Positions 8,433 to 17,329 of a stretch of DNA of 62,971 nt are shown here, piece after piece. A program made the position numbers and the translations under genes. This DNA is from Rhodoferax sp. (GTDB lineage: Bacteria; Pseudomonadota; Gammaproteobacteria; Burkholderiales; Burkholderiaceae_C): contig JAIFLV010000012.1 of the NCBI GenBank assembly GCA_020048895.1, forward strand, positions 1 through 62,971. The letters run 5' to 3'. The notes under the pieces are model-generated. The model searched no databases and was not told where the DNA came from. It saw only the letters and a list, made by a program, of their open reading frames with translations. The first letter of the stretch is position 1. Each line of letters starts with the position of its first letter.

Positions 8433-10364
8433 ATGTCCGCTTCTCCAATTCTTCATCCGGTCGTGCAAGAGGTAACCCGTCGCATTACGCAGCGCAGTGC
8501 ACCCACACGGAGTGCTTATTTGGCCCGCCTGGACGCCGCCGCACAGCGCAAGCCGGGCATCGAGCGCATGGGCTGTGCCAATGTAGCCCATGCCTTTGCG
8601 GCCATGCCCGAGGGTGACAAAAAACGCGCCTCCAGCTTGGACCGTATTGGTGTCGTGGCGGAAAAGGCTGCCAACATCGGCATCATCAATGCCTACAACG
8701 ACATGCTCTCGGCGCACGCGCCGCTGCAGCATTACCCCGACATCATCAAACAGGAAGCCCGCCGACATGGTGCCACGGCACAAGTGGCCGGTGGCGTACC
8801 GGCCATGTGCGATGGTGTGACGCAGGGCACACCCGCCATGGAGCTGAGTCTGTTCAGCCGTGATGCGATTGCGATGGCCACGGCCGTATCGCTGAGCCAC
8901 GACATGTTCGATGGTGTGCTGATGCTGGGTGTGTGCGACAAGATCGTGCCCGGGCTCCTGATCGGAGCGCTGCACTTTGGACACTTGCCAACCGTATTTG
9001 TCCCAGCAGGTCCGATGACATCGGGCCTGTCCAACAACGACAAGGCCAAAGTGCGGGAGCAGGCCGCGCAAGGACTGGTGGGCCGTGCCGAACTTCTGCA
9101 AGCCGAGTCTGCGGCCTACCATGGTCTGGGTACCTGCACCTTTTATGGCACCGCCAACAGCAACCAGATGCTGCTGGAAGCCATGGGCCTGCATGTGCCC
9201 GGCACTGCGTTCATCAACCCGGGTGCCGCGGTGCGCGACGAATTGACGCGCGAAGCCGTACGCACGGTACTTGGCCTCCAATCCTTGAGCGTCGCCGGGC
9301 CGCCCCAAGACGCGAGCGACCCCTCGGGGGGCAGCGCAGTACACGAAGTGACAAGCGTGGGGGCGAAATGTCCCCCCATCGGCAGGGTGGTAGACGAGCG
9401 CTGTATTGTCAATGCGATGGTTGCGCTCGTGGCCACTGGGGGCTCGACCAACCACCTCATCCACTGGGTGGCGGTGGCACGTGCAGCGGGCATCGTGATT
9501 GACTGGGATGACTTCTCGGCGCTGTCCGATGTGGTGCCATTGCTCACCCGTGTGTATCCGAACGGCAGTGCCGATGTGAACGACTTTCAGGACGCTGGCG
9601 GCCCGGGCTTTGTCATACGGGAACTGCTCGATGCAGGGTTCATGCATGCCGATGTGCTCACCGTTCGCGCAGGTGGTCTGCGTGAGTTCACCGGTATTCC
9701 CTCGGCACATGAGGATGGTTCACTGCGATGGACCATGGCCGACAAGAGTGCCGATGAAACTGTGGCTCGACCAGTGGCCAATCCATTTAGTTCCACGGGC
9801 GGATTGAAGTTGTTGCAGGGCAATCTGGGGCGCAGCGTCATCAAGGTCTCGGCCGTGCCGCCTGACCGCCATGTGGTGGAGGCGCCCTGTCGCGTGTTTG
9901 ACTCACAGGACGCACTGCATCGTGCTTTCCAGGCGGGCGAGCTAGACCGCGATGTGGTGTGTGTGGTGCGATGGCAAGGCCCCCGGGCCAATGGTATGCC
10001 GGAGTTGCACAAGCTCACGCCGCCATTGGCCGTGCTGCAAGGCAAGGGCTTCAGGGTGGCATTGGTGACCGATGGCCGCATGAGTGGGGCATCGGGCAAG
10101 GTGCCGTCGGCCATTCACGTGTCACCCGAAGCCGCTTCGGGCGGGCCACTGGCCAAGGTGTGGAACGGTGATGTCATCCGACTGGATGCAGACGCTGGCA
10201 CGGTGCAGGTGCTGGTGGATGCGGCACAGTGGCAAGCGCGTGCCTGCGCGGAGATGCCCCCTGGCCTCGTGGTCGACAACGGCATCGGCATGGGCCGTGA
10301 ACTGTTCGCAGGCATGCGCCGCGCTGCGCTCACTGCGGAAGAAGGTGCCTGTAGTTGGCTCTGA
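8433..10364 (+). CDS. edd: Phosphogluconate dehydratase (Entner-Doudoroff pathway) with an in-frame insertion
   Basis: The enzyme dehydrates 6-phosphogluconate to 2-keto-3-deoxy-6-phosphogluconate. It belongs to the IlvD/Edd family, and the three iron-sulfur ligand cysteines are visible: C126 in [11 protein letters not shown]168 in GVCDKIVPG and C235 in [13 protein letters not shown]. The later blocks [21 protein letters not shown] and [19 protein letters not shown] are also typical. At 643 residues it is about 40 longer than E. coli Edd. Most of the excess lies at about residues 284-314, between EAVRTVLG and RVVDERC, and is encoded by a palindromic repeat (9301-9366). No aldolase gene (eda) follows, which is unusual because edd and eda are often adjacent. 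Start ATG 8433 is preceded by AGGTAACCA. Confidence 0.95.
   Translation: MSASPILHPVVQEVTRRITQRSAPTRSAYLARLDAAAQRKPGIERMGCANVAHAFAAMPEGDKKRASSLDRIGVVAEKAANIGIINAYNDMLSAHAPLQHYPDIIKQEARRHGATAQVAGGVPAMCDGVTQGTPAMELSLFSRDAIAMATAVSLSHDMFDGVLMLGVCDKIVPGLLIGALHFGHLPTVFVPAGPMTSGLSNNDKAKVREQAAQGLVGRAELLQAESAAYHGLGTCTFYGTANSNQMLLEAMGLHVPGTAFINPGAAVRDELTREAVRTVLGLQSLSVAGPPQDASDPSGGSAVHEVTSVGAKCPPIGRVVDERCIVNAMVALVATGGSTNHLIHWVAVARAAGIVIDWDDFSALSDVVPLLTRVYPNGSADVNDFQDAGGPGFVIRELLDAGFMHADVLTVRAGGLREFTGIPSAHEDGSLRWTMADKSADETVARPVANPFSSTGGLKLLQGNLGRSVIKVSAVPPDRHVVEAPCRVFDSQDALHRAFQAGELDRDVVCVVRWQGPRANGMPELHKLTPPLAVLQGKGFRVALVTDGRMSGASGKVPSAIHVSPEAASGGPLAKVWNGDVIRLDADAGTVQVLVDAAQWQARACAEMPPGLVVDNGIGMGRELFAGMRRAALTAEEGACSWL
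9301..9366 (+). repeat. Palindromic repeat element inserted in frame in edd
   Basis: The segment begins CGCCCCAAGACG, has a central CCCCTCGGGG hairpin, then GCAGCG, and ends AGCGTGGGGGCG, so its ends are imperfect inverted repeats. It resembles a GC-rich extragenic repeat I associate with Comamonadaceae genomes (from memory, not searched). Here it is read through as Gly/Pro/Ser-rich sequence that other Edd proteins lack. Confidence 0.6.
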
Positions 10365-10365
10365 C

Positions 10366-10407
10366 GCCCGCTGGCATTGCTCAAGCAGCTACTGAAAGTG
10401 TAGCAAT
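10366..10407 (-). repeat. Dispersed GCTAY-N7-RTAGC element between convergent edd and gloA
   Basis: The stem GCTAC (10388-10392), a 7-nt spacer and GTAGC (10400-10404) are flanked on the minus strand by the shared TTGCTAC...TAGCTGCTTG arrangement. It fills the short gap between two convergent genes and could help end transcription, but has no T tract. Confidence 0.6.
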
Positions 10408-10416
10408 TCCGGTTTT

Positions 10417-10800
10417 TCAGGCGCGCTGAATTAGCTCAATCTTATATCCGTCCGGGTCGGTCACAAAGGCAATGACAGTGCTTCCACCTTTGACCGGACC
10501 GGCTTCCCGCGTGACTTTTCCGCCCGCTTTTTTGATTGTTTCGCACGCGACGTAGGCGTCCGGTACGCCCAGTGCGATGTGGCCAAACGCCGTGCCCATT
10601 TCGTAGGACTCGACACCCCAGTTGTAGGTGAGTTCGATTTCGGCGTGCTCGGGGTTCTTTCCGTAGCCCAGAAAAGCAAGGGTGTATTTGTAGTCGGGAT
10701 TTTCAGACTGGCGCAACAACTGCATGCCAAGTACCTTGGTATAGAAATCGATGGAGCGCTGAAGATCGCCAACGCGGAGCATGGTGTGGAGGATTCGCAT
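10417..10800 (-). CDS. gloA: Lactoylglutathione lyase (glyoxalase I)
   Basis: The 127-residue enzyme converts the hemithioacetal of methylglyoxal and glutathione to S-lactoylglutathione, the first step of cytoplasmic methylglyoxal detoxification. It has the paired beta-alpha-beta-beta-beta modules of the VOC fold. Metal ligands are visible: His5 in [11 protein letters not shown], the Glu in [11 protein letters not shown], the His in [10 protein letters not shown] and the Glu in [10 protein letters not shown]. The block [12 protein letters not shown] is a GloA hallmark. Length and order match bacterial Ni/Co-type GloA. It is convergent with edd; its promoter faces that of the cupin gene. Confidence 0.97.
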   Translation of the reverse strand: MRILHTMLRVGDLQRSIDFYTKVLGMQLLRQSENPDYKYTLAFLGYGKNPEHAEIELTYNWGVESYEMGTAFGHIALGVPDAYVACETIKKAGGKVTREAGPVKGGSTVIAFVTDPDGYKIELIQRA

Positions 10801-10859
10801 GGGGGTATTGTGCCTTGGTCGGCAATAATCTTTGCTCTACCAAACAGGAGGGCCGGGCC

Positions 10860-11243
10860 ATGGACACGTTCACCAAAGTCATTCTCTTTACCGACAGCGA
10901 CGGGCGTGCGCGCTTTCGCGAAGAATCGGTGCCCCTGGATCAGGGGAACCCCCAGTCCATGCTATCCGATGTGTTTGCCTCGGGCGGTTACCAGTTGCGC
11001 CGCAGCCCGGTGGGGTTTCGCAGCAGCTTTCACTGCACCGGTGCGCCGCAATGGGTTTTCATTTTGGGTGGCCAGATGGAAATTGGCCTTCAGGGGGGTG
11101 CGTCGCGCATCTTCCAGCCCGGCGAACATTTTTACAGCGCTGATATGCTGCCCGAGGGTGCTACGTTCGACCCCGCTATCCATGGGCACTGGAGCCGTCA
11201 GGTGGGCGCAGACCCGTTGGTGACCTTGTTTGTGCGGGGTTGA
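10860..11243 (+). CDS. Cupin-fold protein
   Basis: The 127-residue protein has a single conserved beta-barrel. The cupin-like segments are SSFHCTGAPQWVFILGGQMEIGLQGG and then IFQPGEHFYSADMLPEG. The metal-binding His/Glu set is incomplete compared with classical cupins, so it may be a sensor or a degenerate enzyme. Start ATG 10860 is supported by a strong ribosome site (AGGAGG, 10846-10851); an earlier in-frame start at 10815 has no such site. It is transcribed away from gloA with a 59-nt gap, and the next gene is convergent. The substrate is unknown. Confidence 0.75.
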   Translation: MDTFTKVILFTDSDGRARFREESVPLDQGNPQSMLSDVFASGGYQLRRSPVGFRSSFHCTGAPQWVFILGGQMEIGLQGGASRIFQPGEHFYSADMLPEGATFDPAIHGHWSRQVGADPLVTLFVRG

Positions 11244-11252
11244 GGGGTACCG

Positions 11253-11897
11253 CTAATGGGTAGTGCCGCCCGTTGTGCGTACATCGCGCTTGCGACGCAC
11301 GCTCACCTCCACGCAAATGCGCAATGCACGCACCATGTCCTCTTGCGCCATGCTGGGCGCGCCCGTTCGTCCCGCCGCCTGACTGGGCAAAAACGGAATG
11401 TGAATGAAGCCGCAACGCTGCACGCCATGACGTTGCTGCATCGCCATGAGCCCATAGAAGACATGGTTGCAGACGAAGGTGCCGGCACTCAGCGACAGAC
11501 TGGCAGGTAAACCCTCCCGCTGCAATGCCTGCACCATGGCCTTGACTGGCAAGGTGGAAAAGTAAGCGGCGGGCCCCTGTGGGTGAATCGGGCGATCGGT
11601 GGGTTGTTTGCCAGCGTTGTCGCCGATGCGTGCGTCAGTGAGGTTGATCGCCACCCGCTCGGGCGTGATGTCGGTGCGCCCTCCGGCTTGCCCCACGGCG
11701 ATCACGATGGTCGGTTGGTGCTTCTTGATCGCGCGCTCCAGTTGGCGCAGCGACTTGCCAAACTCGCACGCAAGCTGTGTCGCTACAACCATTGCTCCGG
11801 CGATGGTTTCCCCCTGCAATCGATGCACGACTTCCCACGACGGGTTGATGCTGTCGTTGTCAAACGGCTCAAAACCGGTGAGTAGTACGGTGGTCAT
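11253..11897 (-). CDS. pcp: Pyroglutamyl peptidase I (pyrrolidone-carboxylate peptidase)
   Basis: This 214-residue cysteine peptidase of family C15 removes N-terminal pyroglutamate from peptides in the cytoplasm. The family signature begins VLLTGFEPFDNDSINPSW. The catalytic Glu lies in TPERVAINL, the catalytic Cys in SAGTFVCNHVFY (about residue 144) and the His in FIHIPFLP (about 168). The start is 3 nt after the TAA of the FGGY kinase gene, with GGAG inside the kinase's last codons, so it appears to be the last gene of the oxidoreductase-AGPS-GlpD-kinase operon. That link may be only transcriptional. Confidence 0.95.
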   Translation of the reverse strand: MTTVLLTGFEPFDNDSINPSWEVVHRLQGETIAGAMVVATQLACEFGKSLRQLERAIKKHQPTIVIAVGQAGGRTDITPERVAINLTDARIGDNAGKQPTDRPIHPQGPAAYFSTLPVKAMVQALQREGLPASLSLSAGTFVCNHVFYGLMAMQQRHGVQRCGFIHIPFLPSQAAGRTGAPSMAQEDMVRALRICVEVSVRRKRDVRTTGGTTH

Positions 11898-11900
11898 GGG

Positions 11901-13463
11901 TTACTCCGGTGTGGTGCGGCCAACGATGTCCCGCAAGGCGCGGTACAGCGGTTGCAGTCGGCCATACATCCTCTGGTAGACGTCGGTATAGAGCTGCTCA
12001 TACAACTGGGCGTTGGCGGCGATCGGCTCAAAACGTTGCCCTACCCGTGTCATTTCGCGAATGGCCGTTGGGAAGTCCGCATGCAGGCCCAAGCCCACAC
12101 TGGCCAGAATAGCAGCGCCCAGCCCGCTGGCTTCATAGAGCGCAGGTCGCTCGGCGGGCAGATTGAAAATGTCGGCAGTGATCTGCATGGCGGCGTTGCT
12201 TTGGGAACCGCCACCCGCGACGCGCACCAGGTGCAGCGGCGTTTTCGAACGTTTCGCAATGCGTTCACCGGCTTCGCGTAGTGCATAGGCCAGGCCCTCG
12301 ATGATGGCGCGGTAGATGTGGGCACGGGTGTGCACTTCGCTAAAGCCAATGATGCCGCCGCGCGCCTCGGGCCCAGGGATGCGCACGCCAGGATTCCAGT
12401 AGGGTTGCAGCACCAGGCCGTGCGAGCCGGCGGGCACCGAGTGGAGTAACTCGTCGAAGAAGTGCTCGGGCGTTACACCTTCCTTTTCAGCGCGAATCTG
12501 CTCATTCAAGCCAAATTGCGCTGCGAACCAGCTCACCATCCAGTAGCCGCGAGTGATCTGGATTTCGGTGTTGTAGTAGCCCGGCATGGCCGACGGGTAG
12601 GGCGGTATGTATGGCACTGCTTCAACGTAGCGCGGCGTGTTGGTGTTGATGGTGGCGGTGGTGCCGTAGGACAGGCAGGCGATGTCGGGGGTGAGACTGC
12701 CCGCCCCGATGACTTCGCACGCTTTGTCCGATGCTCCCGCAACAACAGCGAGTCCCTGGGGCAACCCGGTGTCTGCCGCGGCCGTGGCGGTCAGGGTGCC
12801 AATCACGGTGCCATTGGGCACCAGCGTTGGCATCATGGAGGGTGTCATGGACAAGCACTGCCACTTCCAGTCGCTTGCCGCGGCCCAGGCGCCCTTTTTG
12901 TGGTCAAAGGGCACGTAGCCGACCTGGTTGCCCACGGCGTCTACCATCTCACCCGTCAGGTGGTAGTGCAAGTAGCCCGATAGCAGCAGAAACTTGTCGG
13001 TCTGGGCCCACAGTTCGGGTTGATTCTGTGCGATCCACACCGCTTCAGCTTGGCGTTCAAATGCGCTGATGGTGTCACGCAGGCCCGCCAACAGAAATGC
13101 ACTTTCCCACAGCAGGCCATATTTCTTGCGCGCTTGCGCCATGCGCTGATCGGCCCAGATGATGGCGGGTCGCAAGACCTGCCCGTGCTTGTCCAGATTG
13201 ATGACCGTACCGCGCTGGGTGGTCACCACTAGTGCGCGCACCTGATGCGGCTTGACGGCCGTGTTGGCCCACAGCGCATGGCAAGCCTTGCATAGGGCCG
13301 TCCAAAACTCCTCGGGGGAATGCTCCATCCAGCCGGGCTGGACGCACTGGTAGTTGTCCAGCTTGACCTGGGACTTGCCCACCAGATTGCCGCGCAGGTC
13401 AAACAGCAATGCCCGCACACTCTGGGTGCCGTTGTCAATGGCCAGGAGAATTTCATCGCCCAT
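11901..13463 (-). CDS. FGGY-family carbohydrate or polyol kinase
   Basis: The 520-residue ASKHA-fold kinase begins with the phosphate-1 motif LLAIDNGTQSVRALLFD. It has TTQRGTVINLD and a C-terminal adenosine-binding block beginning RVAGGGSQSNAAMQITADI, followed by EASGLGAAILA. FGGY kinases phosphorylate glycerol, xylulose, ribulose, erythritol and similar substrates; the specificity cannot be assigned here. Two in-frame ATGs overlap (13466 and 13463). I prefer 13463 because GGGAG (13471-13475) is then correctly spaced. The gene overlaps the end of the GlpD-like gene by 11 nt, so translation is probably coupled, and a product able to feed GlpD (a glycerol-like polyol phosphate) is a reasonable guess. 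Confidence 0.9.
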   Translation of the reverse strand: MGDEILLAIDNGTQSVRALLFDLRGNLVGKSQVKLDNYQCVQPGWMEHSPEEFWTALCKACHALWANTAVKPHQVRALVVTTQRGTVINLDKHGQVLRPAIIWADQRMAQARKKYGLLWESAFLLAGLRDTISAFERQAEAVWIAQNQPELWAQTDKFLLLSGYLHYHLTGEMVDAVGNQVGYVPFDHKKGAWAAASDWKWQCLSMTPSMMPTLVPNGTVIGTLTATAAADTGLPQGLAVVAGASDKACEVIGAGSLTPDIACLSYGTTATINTNTPRYVEAVPYIPPYPSAMPGYYNTEIQITRGYWMVSWFAAQFGLNEQIRAEKEGVTPEHFFDELLHSVPAGSHGLVLQPYWNPGVRIPGPEARGGIIGFSEVHTRAHIYRAIIEGLAYALREAGERIAKRSKTPLHLVRVAGGGSQSNAAMQITADIFNLPAERPALYEASGLGAAILASVGLGLHADFPTAIREMTRVGQRFEPIAANAQLYEQLYTDVYQRMYGRLQPLYRALRDIVGRTTPE

Positions 13464-15054
13464 CATCAGCTCCCGGCACGCGGTAATGCGTGTCAATAAT
13501 GGTCTGGTAGCGCTGGACCTCTGCTTCCCACTGTGCATCGTCCCAATCCAGTGCACTCTGACATAGGGCGCGAATGCGCGCCAGGTGGCCCATGCCTCCT
13601 CGCGGCAACAGAATGCCCAGCCGCGTGCGGCGCAACAGCAGGTCGTCCAGATGGACGACGCTTTCAAACCTGGCAGCAATGCGCAGTTCCAGCCACAGCG
13701 TTTCGGTGCCAGCAATGATCTCGAGTTCGTCTGCCGATGCCATCTCGGCGAACCGTTGGGCCATGAAACCGTAGCGTGCTGCCAGCCGATGGCGTACGGA
13801 CCGGCCAAGGCGCCAGGGCAGCTTAGCAGCAGGTGTGAACACATCGCCCTGGTCTTTGTGAAATGGCTTGCCGACCTGTGGAGCAGCAAGAGCCAACGCA
13901 TCCTGGGCCATGGTACGAAAGGTGGTGAGCTTGCCGCCGCACACGGTGATCAGTCCTGATTCGTTCAACACCACATGCTCGCGCGGGGCTTTGGAGGGGT
14001 CACCGGAGCCGTTGTCCACCACGGGACGCACACCAGAGTAGCAGGCAATCACATCACGTGCACCAAGGGCAAGGTCAGGAAAGTGGTCGTTCACCGCCTC
14101 CAGAAGATAGTCCACTTCCTCTGGCGTGATCGAAGCCTCGTGTGCCAGGTTGTCGAGGTGGTCGAGGTCGGTAGTGCCAATTAATGTGGTGCCTTCCCAG
14201 GGGTAGAAGAACACCGTGCGCCCGTCCTTGGGGTGTGCAAGGCTGACCGATTGCGCCACTGGTAGACGCCACCAGGCGACAACCAGATGGCTGCCACGCA
14301 GCGGTCGCAACAGGGGCTTGCCGCCCACGCCAGCCCGTAATGCGTCGGCCCAGACGCCCGTGGCGTTGATAACGGCACGCGCGCTTACCTCACCGGTCCT
14401 GGCGGCACCGCATTGGTCCTCCAAGCTGATGCCACACACCGTGCCCTGGTCTTTGCGTAATGTGGTGGCTTTGGCATAGTTCATTACCAAGGCCCCGTCG
14501 TGCTGAGCCTCCATCAGCACGCGTGTCACCAGACGGGCATCGTCGGTTTTTGCATCCAGAAAAGTGGTCGCACCTTGCAGTCCGGCAAGGCGCATGCCGG
14601 GTGCCAGCATTTCAGCACCGTTGCGATTCACATAGGCGTGCTGGCGTCGGCCTGCCAGCCAGTCGTAAATGGTCAACCCAAGGCTTAGCGACCAACGGCC
14701 CGGTTTGCGGCCAGGGCAGTCGGCCATGAGGAAACTCTGTGGCTCAATCAGTTCGGGTGCCTGGTCCATCAGGCGTTGGCGCTCGCGCACTGAATGCAAG
14801 GTGAGGCCAAATTGGCCTTCTTTCATGTAGCGCAGTCCGCCATGTACGAGTTTGGAGGAGCGGCTTGAAGTTCCCCAGGCAAAGTCGTGCTGTTCCACCA
14901 AAGCCACTTTCCAGCCGCGCCGAGCGGCTTCACGTGCCAGACCGGCACCTGTGATGCCGCCACCAATGACCAACACGTCCCAGGCATTGGAGCACAGCCG
15001 ATCCCGTTGGGCGGTACGCCCATTGGCTGTAGGGGCGCACTCTACGGTGCCCAT
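13453..15054 (-). CDS. FAD-dependent glycerol-3-phosphate dehydrogenase family protein (GlpD/GlpA-like)
   Basis: The 533-residue flavoprotein has an N-terminal dinucleotide-binding motif VIGGGITGAGLAREAARRG and the family block SSKLVHGGLRYMKEGQFGL. It also has NATGVWAD, GTTDLDH, and a CGGKLTTFR motif typical of aerobic GlpD. Members oxidise sn-glycerol-3-phosphate to dihydroxyacetone phosphate at the inner membrane and pass electrons to quinone. Start ATG 15054 gives the usual length; an upstream in-frame ATG (15117) would run well into the preceding gene. It overlaps the FAD oxidase gene by 13 nt and the kinase gene by 11 nt. Its place between an alkyl-DHAP-synthase-like gene and a kinase suggests a special glycerophosphate pathway rather than routine glycerol use. 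Confidence 0.9.
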   Translation of the reverse strand: MGTVECAPTANGRTAQRDRLCSNAWDVLVIGGGITGAGLAREAARRGWKVALVEQHDFAWGTSSRSSKLVHGGLRYMKEGQFGLTLHSVRERQRLMDQAPELIEPQSFLMADCPGRKPGRWSLSLGLTIYDWLAGRRQHAYVNRNGAEMLAPGMRLAGLQGATTFLDAKTDDARLVTRVLMEAQHDGALVMNYAKATTLRKDQGTVCGISLEDQCGAARTGEVSARAVINATGVWADALRAGVGGKPLLRPLRGSHLVVAWWRLPVAQSVSLAHPKDGRTVFFYPWEGTTLIGTTDLDHLDNLAHEASITPEEVDYLLEAVNDHFPDLALGARDVIACYSGVRPVVDNGSGDPSKAPREHVVLNESGLITVCGGKLTTFRTMAQDALALAAPQVGKPFHKDQGDVFTPAAKLPWRLGRSVRHRLAARYGFMAQRFAEMASADELEIIAGTETLWLELRIAARFESVVHLDDLLLRRTRLGILLPRGGMGHLARIRALCQSALDWDDAQWEAEVQRYQTIIDTHYRVPGADDGR

Positions 15055-16658
15055 GGCCCGCCATCGGCCAGCAGCTTGCCCGGATTCATGATGCCCAGCG
15101 GGTCGAAATGCCGGCACAACTCAGCCAACGTCGCCATTCCCAGCGGTCCTTTCTCTGCGTTCAGGTACGGGGCGTGGTCGCGTCCTACGCCATGCTGGTG
15201 GCTTACAGTGCCCCCGTTGGCAACGATCGCCTCAGAGACGCGCTTCTTGTAATGGCGCCAGCGCTCCAGATTGGGAAGGTAACCGCCGGGGGCAGTCGGC
15301 CAGATGTAGGTGGCGTAAATGCTGCTGCCTTGCGGGTAGACATGCGAGAGGTGGGTACCTGCCTGTACCTTGACGCCAAAGTCGGCAAACGCTGTGTGGG
15401 CGGCGGTCTCCATGGCTTGCATCATGGTCTTGACCTGCGGCCAGTCAACAGCTGTTTCGATGGTGTCTACCGAGTAGCCGTTTTCCCACAAGGCATTGCG
15501 CAGATAGGGACCCTTGAAGCGCCCTTCGAACCACTTCTTCCCAAGCGCGGTGCCGAGGTAAACGCCGCCAAATCGCTTGAGCATGCGCCGTGCTTCGGCC
15601 AGTGTTTGTCGTGCTGTGGGCTGGTTGCCGGTGACGCCCATGGTCAGCCAGCATTTTTCGTCGCTGCAGCCGCGCAAGCTAAGGTAGCGCTCGAGCCAGC
15701 CAATCAGGCTGGTGTGACCCGCCATTGCCAGATACCCGCGTGTCTCACCGGCGTTGTTCAGGCGCAGCATGGACAGCGGCACTTTGCGTTGCACCAGCGC
15801 ACGCACGGCGGCTTCTGCGCGTTCCCAATCGGGCAGAAAGATGGCGTGGAAACTTTCATGCTCCGGCAAGGGTGTCACACGCACTTCGACTTCGATCAGC
15901 ACCCCGAAACGCCCCTCAGACCCGAGCACCATCTCGCGCAGGTCAGGCCCGGCACTGGAAGCGGGAAAGGTGGGAATGACGAGCGTGCCCACCGGCGTCT
16001 CCATGCGGCCGCCCGCGAACAATTGCTCAATGCGTCCATAGCGTAGCGACTGTTGCCCACTGGATCGCGTCACCACCCATCCGCCCACCGTGGCGTACTC
16101 GAACGATTGAGGAAAGTGCCCCAGCATGTAGCCGTGGGCACGCAGCTGCGCCTCCACCAATGGCCCGGGCGTGCCTGCACCAAAACGCGCCAACTGGCTC
16201 TTGGGGTCCAGATGCAGCAACCGGTTCATGCGGCTCAGGTTGAGCGAAAGCACCGGCCGCTCGCTCACCGGGCAGTCGAGGTGACCGGCCACGCTGGTGC
16301 CGCCTGCGTAGGGGATGACGATCCACTGTTCGCGCTGCGCGATGTCCAGCAGTTCGCGCACTTGTGCACTGCTTTCCACATAGGCCACGCCATCGGGTAC
16401 CGGTGGCAAGTGCCCTGTGCGTCGGCAAATCCAGTCACGGTAGCTCTCGCCCAGGCCCACCCGAAGCCGATCGGTGGTCGTTGCGGTGATGAGGGGGTGC
16501 GTGGCAAGACGCGATGGCTTTATCTGTGCCAGCACATCGTCCAGCGACGCGTCTTGCGGCGGATGACCTTTGCCAATATGCTGTTCGAGCCAGTCCAGCA
16601 CCGGGGCTGGCAAGGCATGGTCTACGGCGCTATCGCCCCAACCATTCCAGCGTCTCAC
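15042..16658 (-). CDS. FAD-binding oxidase resembling alkyldihydroxyacetonephosphate synthase (AGPS)
   Basis: The 538-residue protein belongs to the VAO/PCMH flavoprotein superfamily. It starts RRWNGWGD, like AGPS, and has GESYRDW, the FAD-binding run VIPYAGGTSVAGHLD, SSGQQSLRYGRIEQL, GSEGRFGVLIEVEVRVTPLP, and the C-terminal active-site block SHQHGVGRDHAPYL then FDPLGIMNPGKLL. In AGPS the corresponding motif is rich in His. AGPS swaps the acyl chain of acyl-DHAP for a fatty alcohol to make ether lipids; related bacterial enzymes are largely uncharacterised. The GTG start at 16658 overlaps the upstream oxidoreductase stop as GTGA. Possible alternatives are a D-2-hydroxyacid dehydrogenase or other oxidase. 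Confidence 0.85.
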   Translation of the reverse strand: MRRWNGWGDSAVDHALPAPVLDWLEQHIGKGHPPQDASLDDVLAQIKPSRLATHPLITATTTDRLRVGLGESYRDWICRRTGHLPPVPDGVAYVESSAQVRELLDIAQREQWIVIPYAGGTSVAGHLDCPVSERPVLSLNLSRMNRLLHLDPKSQLARFGAGTPGPLVEAQLRAHGYMLGHFPQSFEYATVGGWVVTRSSGQQSLRYGRIEQLFAGGRMETPVGTLVIPTFPASSAGPDLREMVLGSEGRFGVLIEVEVRVTPLPEHESFHAIFLPDWERAEAAVRALVQRKVPLSMLRLNNAGETRGYLAMAGHTSLIGWLERYLSLRGCSDEKCWLTMGVTGNQPTARQTLAEARRMLKRFGGVYLGTALGKKWFEGRFKGPYLRNALWENGYSVDTIETAVDWPQVKTMMQAMETAAHTAFADFGVKVQAGTHLSHVYPQGSSIYATYIWPTAPGGYLPNLERWRHYKKRVSEAIVANGGTVSHQHGVGRDHAPYLNAEKGPLGMATLAELCRHFDPLGIMNPGKLLADGGPWAP

Positions 16659-17329
16659 GGCGCGGAGTGCCGCGAGGCACCTTGCATCTCTCCCGAAAGC
16701 AGGCGGTAGTCGCCCGACGTTGCCGCTTGGACTGCATGTACCAATGCGTGCGCCACATCGCGTGCTGCGATGGCGCGGTAATTGGCAGGAATCAGGGGTT
16801 TGAGCAGTGTGGAGACCACTGTGCCAATGCGTTCGCCTGTTCGGGCGGGTTGACCCAGTGCTTCACGCGCGCCTGTGAGCAGGGATGGCCGTGCGATGAC
16901 CAGACTTTGGAATCCCAGCGACGCAAGGGCATCTTCCATCTCGCCCTTGACCCGGTTGTAAAAAACGGAGGACTTGGGGTCGGCTCCCATGGCCGAAACC
17001 ACTCCTAATTTTGTAGCGCCTGCCGCACGTGCAGCGCGCGCCACAGCCACAATAGCCTCCAGGTCAACAGCGCGAAAAGCGGCCTTGGAGCCAGCCACCT
17101 TGATGGTGGTACCCAGGGCGATGTACACCTCGTCGGCTTGAGGTAAACGCGGCAGTGCTGCGAAGTCCACCACATGCTGGGTCAGCTTGGGGTGGCTCGA
17201 ATCCAGCTTTCGACGGCCCACCACGTGGACCGACCGGTACGCCTTATCGGCTAAAAGAACCGCGAGGATTTCCTGGCCCACGAGGCCCGTTGCCCCCGCG
17301 ACCACCGCCACCCGTCCTGGATCCGCCAT
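16655..17329 (-). CDS. NAD(P)-binding oxidoreductase (atypical SDR / epimerase-like)
   Basis: The 224-residue protein has an N-terminal Rossmann motif [16 protein letters not shown] and a conserved [28 protein letters not shown], and [12 protein letters not shown] containing the Tyr-x-x-x-Lys arrangement. It then has RPSLLTG. These are features of the small atypical-SDR group related to HTATIP2/TIP30 and YbjT-like proteins; the substrate is unknown. Start ATG 17329 is chosen because of GGAGGT just upstream; this start lies within the coding sequence of the helicase, giving an 86-nt overlap. Its stop overlaps the GTG of the AGPS-like gene, so it heads a coupled operon. Confidence 0.87.
   Translation of the reverse strand: MADPGRVAVVAGATGLVGQEILAVLLADKAYRSVHVVGRRKLDSSHPKLTQHVVDFAALPRLPQADEVYIALGTTIKVAGSKAAFRAVDLEAIVAVARAARAAGATKLGVVSAMGADPKSSVFYNRVKGEMEDALASLGFQSLVIARPSLLTGAREALGQPARTGERIGTVVSTLLKPLIPANYRAIAARDVAHALVHAVQAATSGDYRLLSGEMQGASRHSAP

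Noticed and set aside
8388..9710. 440-codon open frame on the minus strand opposite edd
   Set aside because: It is the antisense shadow of a highly conserved gene in GC-rich DNA; its translation has no recognisable motifs.
10365..10416. Rho-independent terminator between edd and gloA
   Set aside because: The hairpin stem is only five base pairs and no adjacent T run of the right polarity follows it; I list it only as a dispersed repeat.
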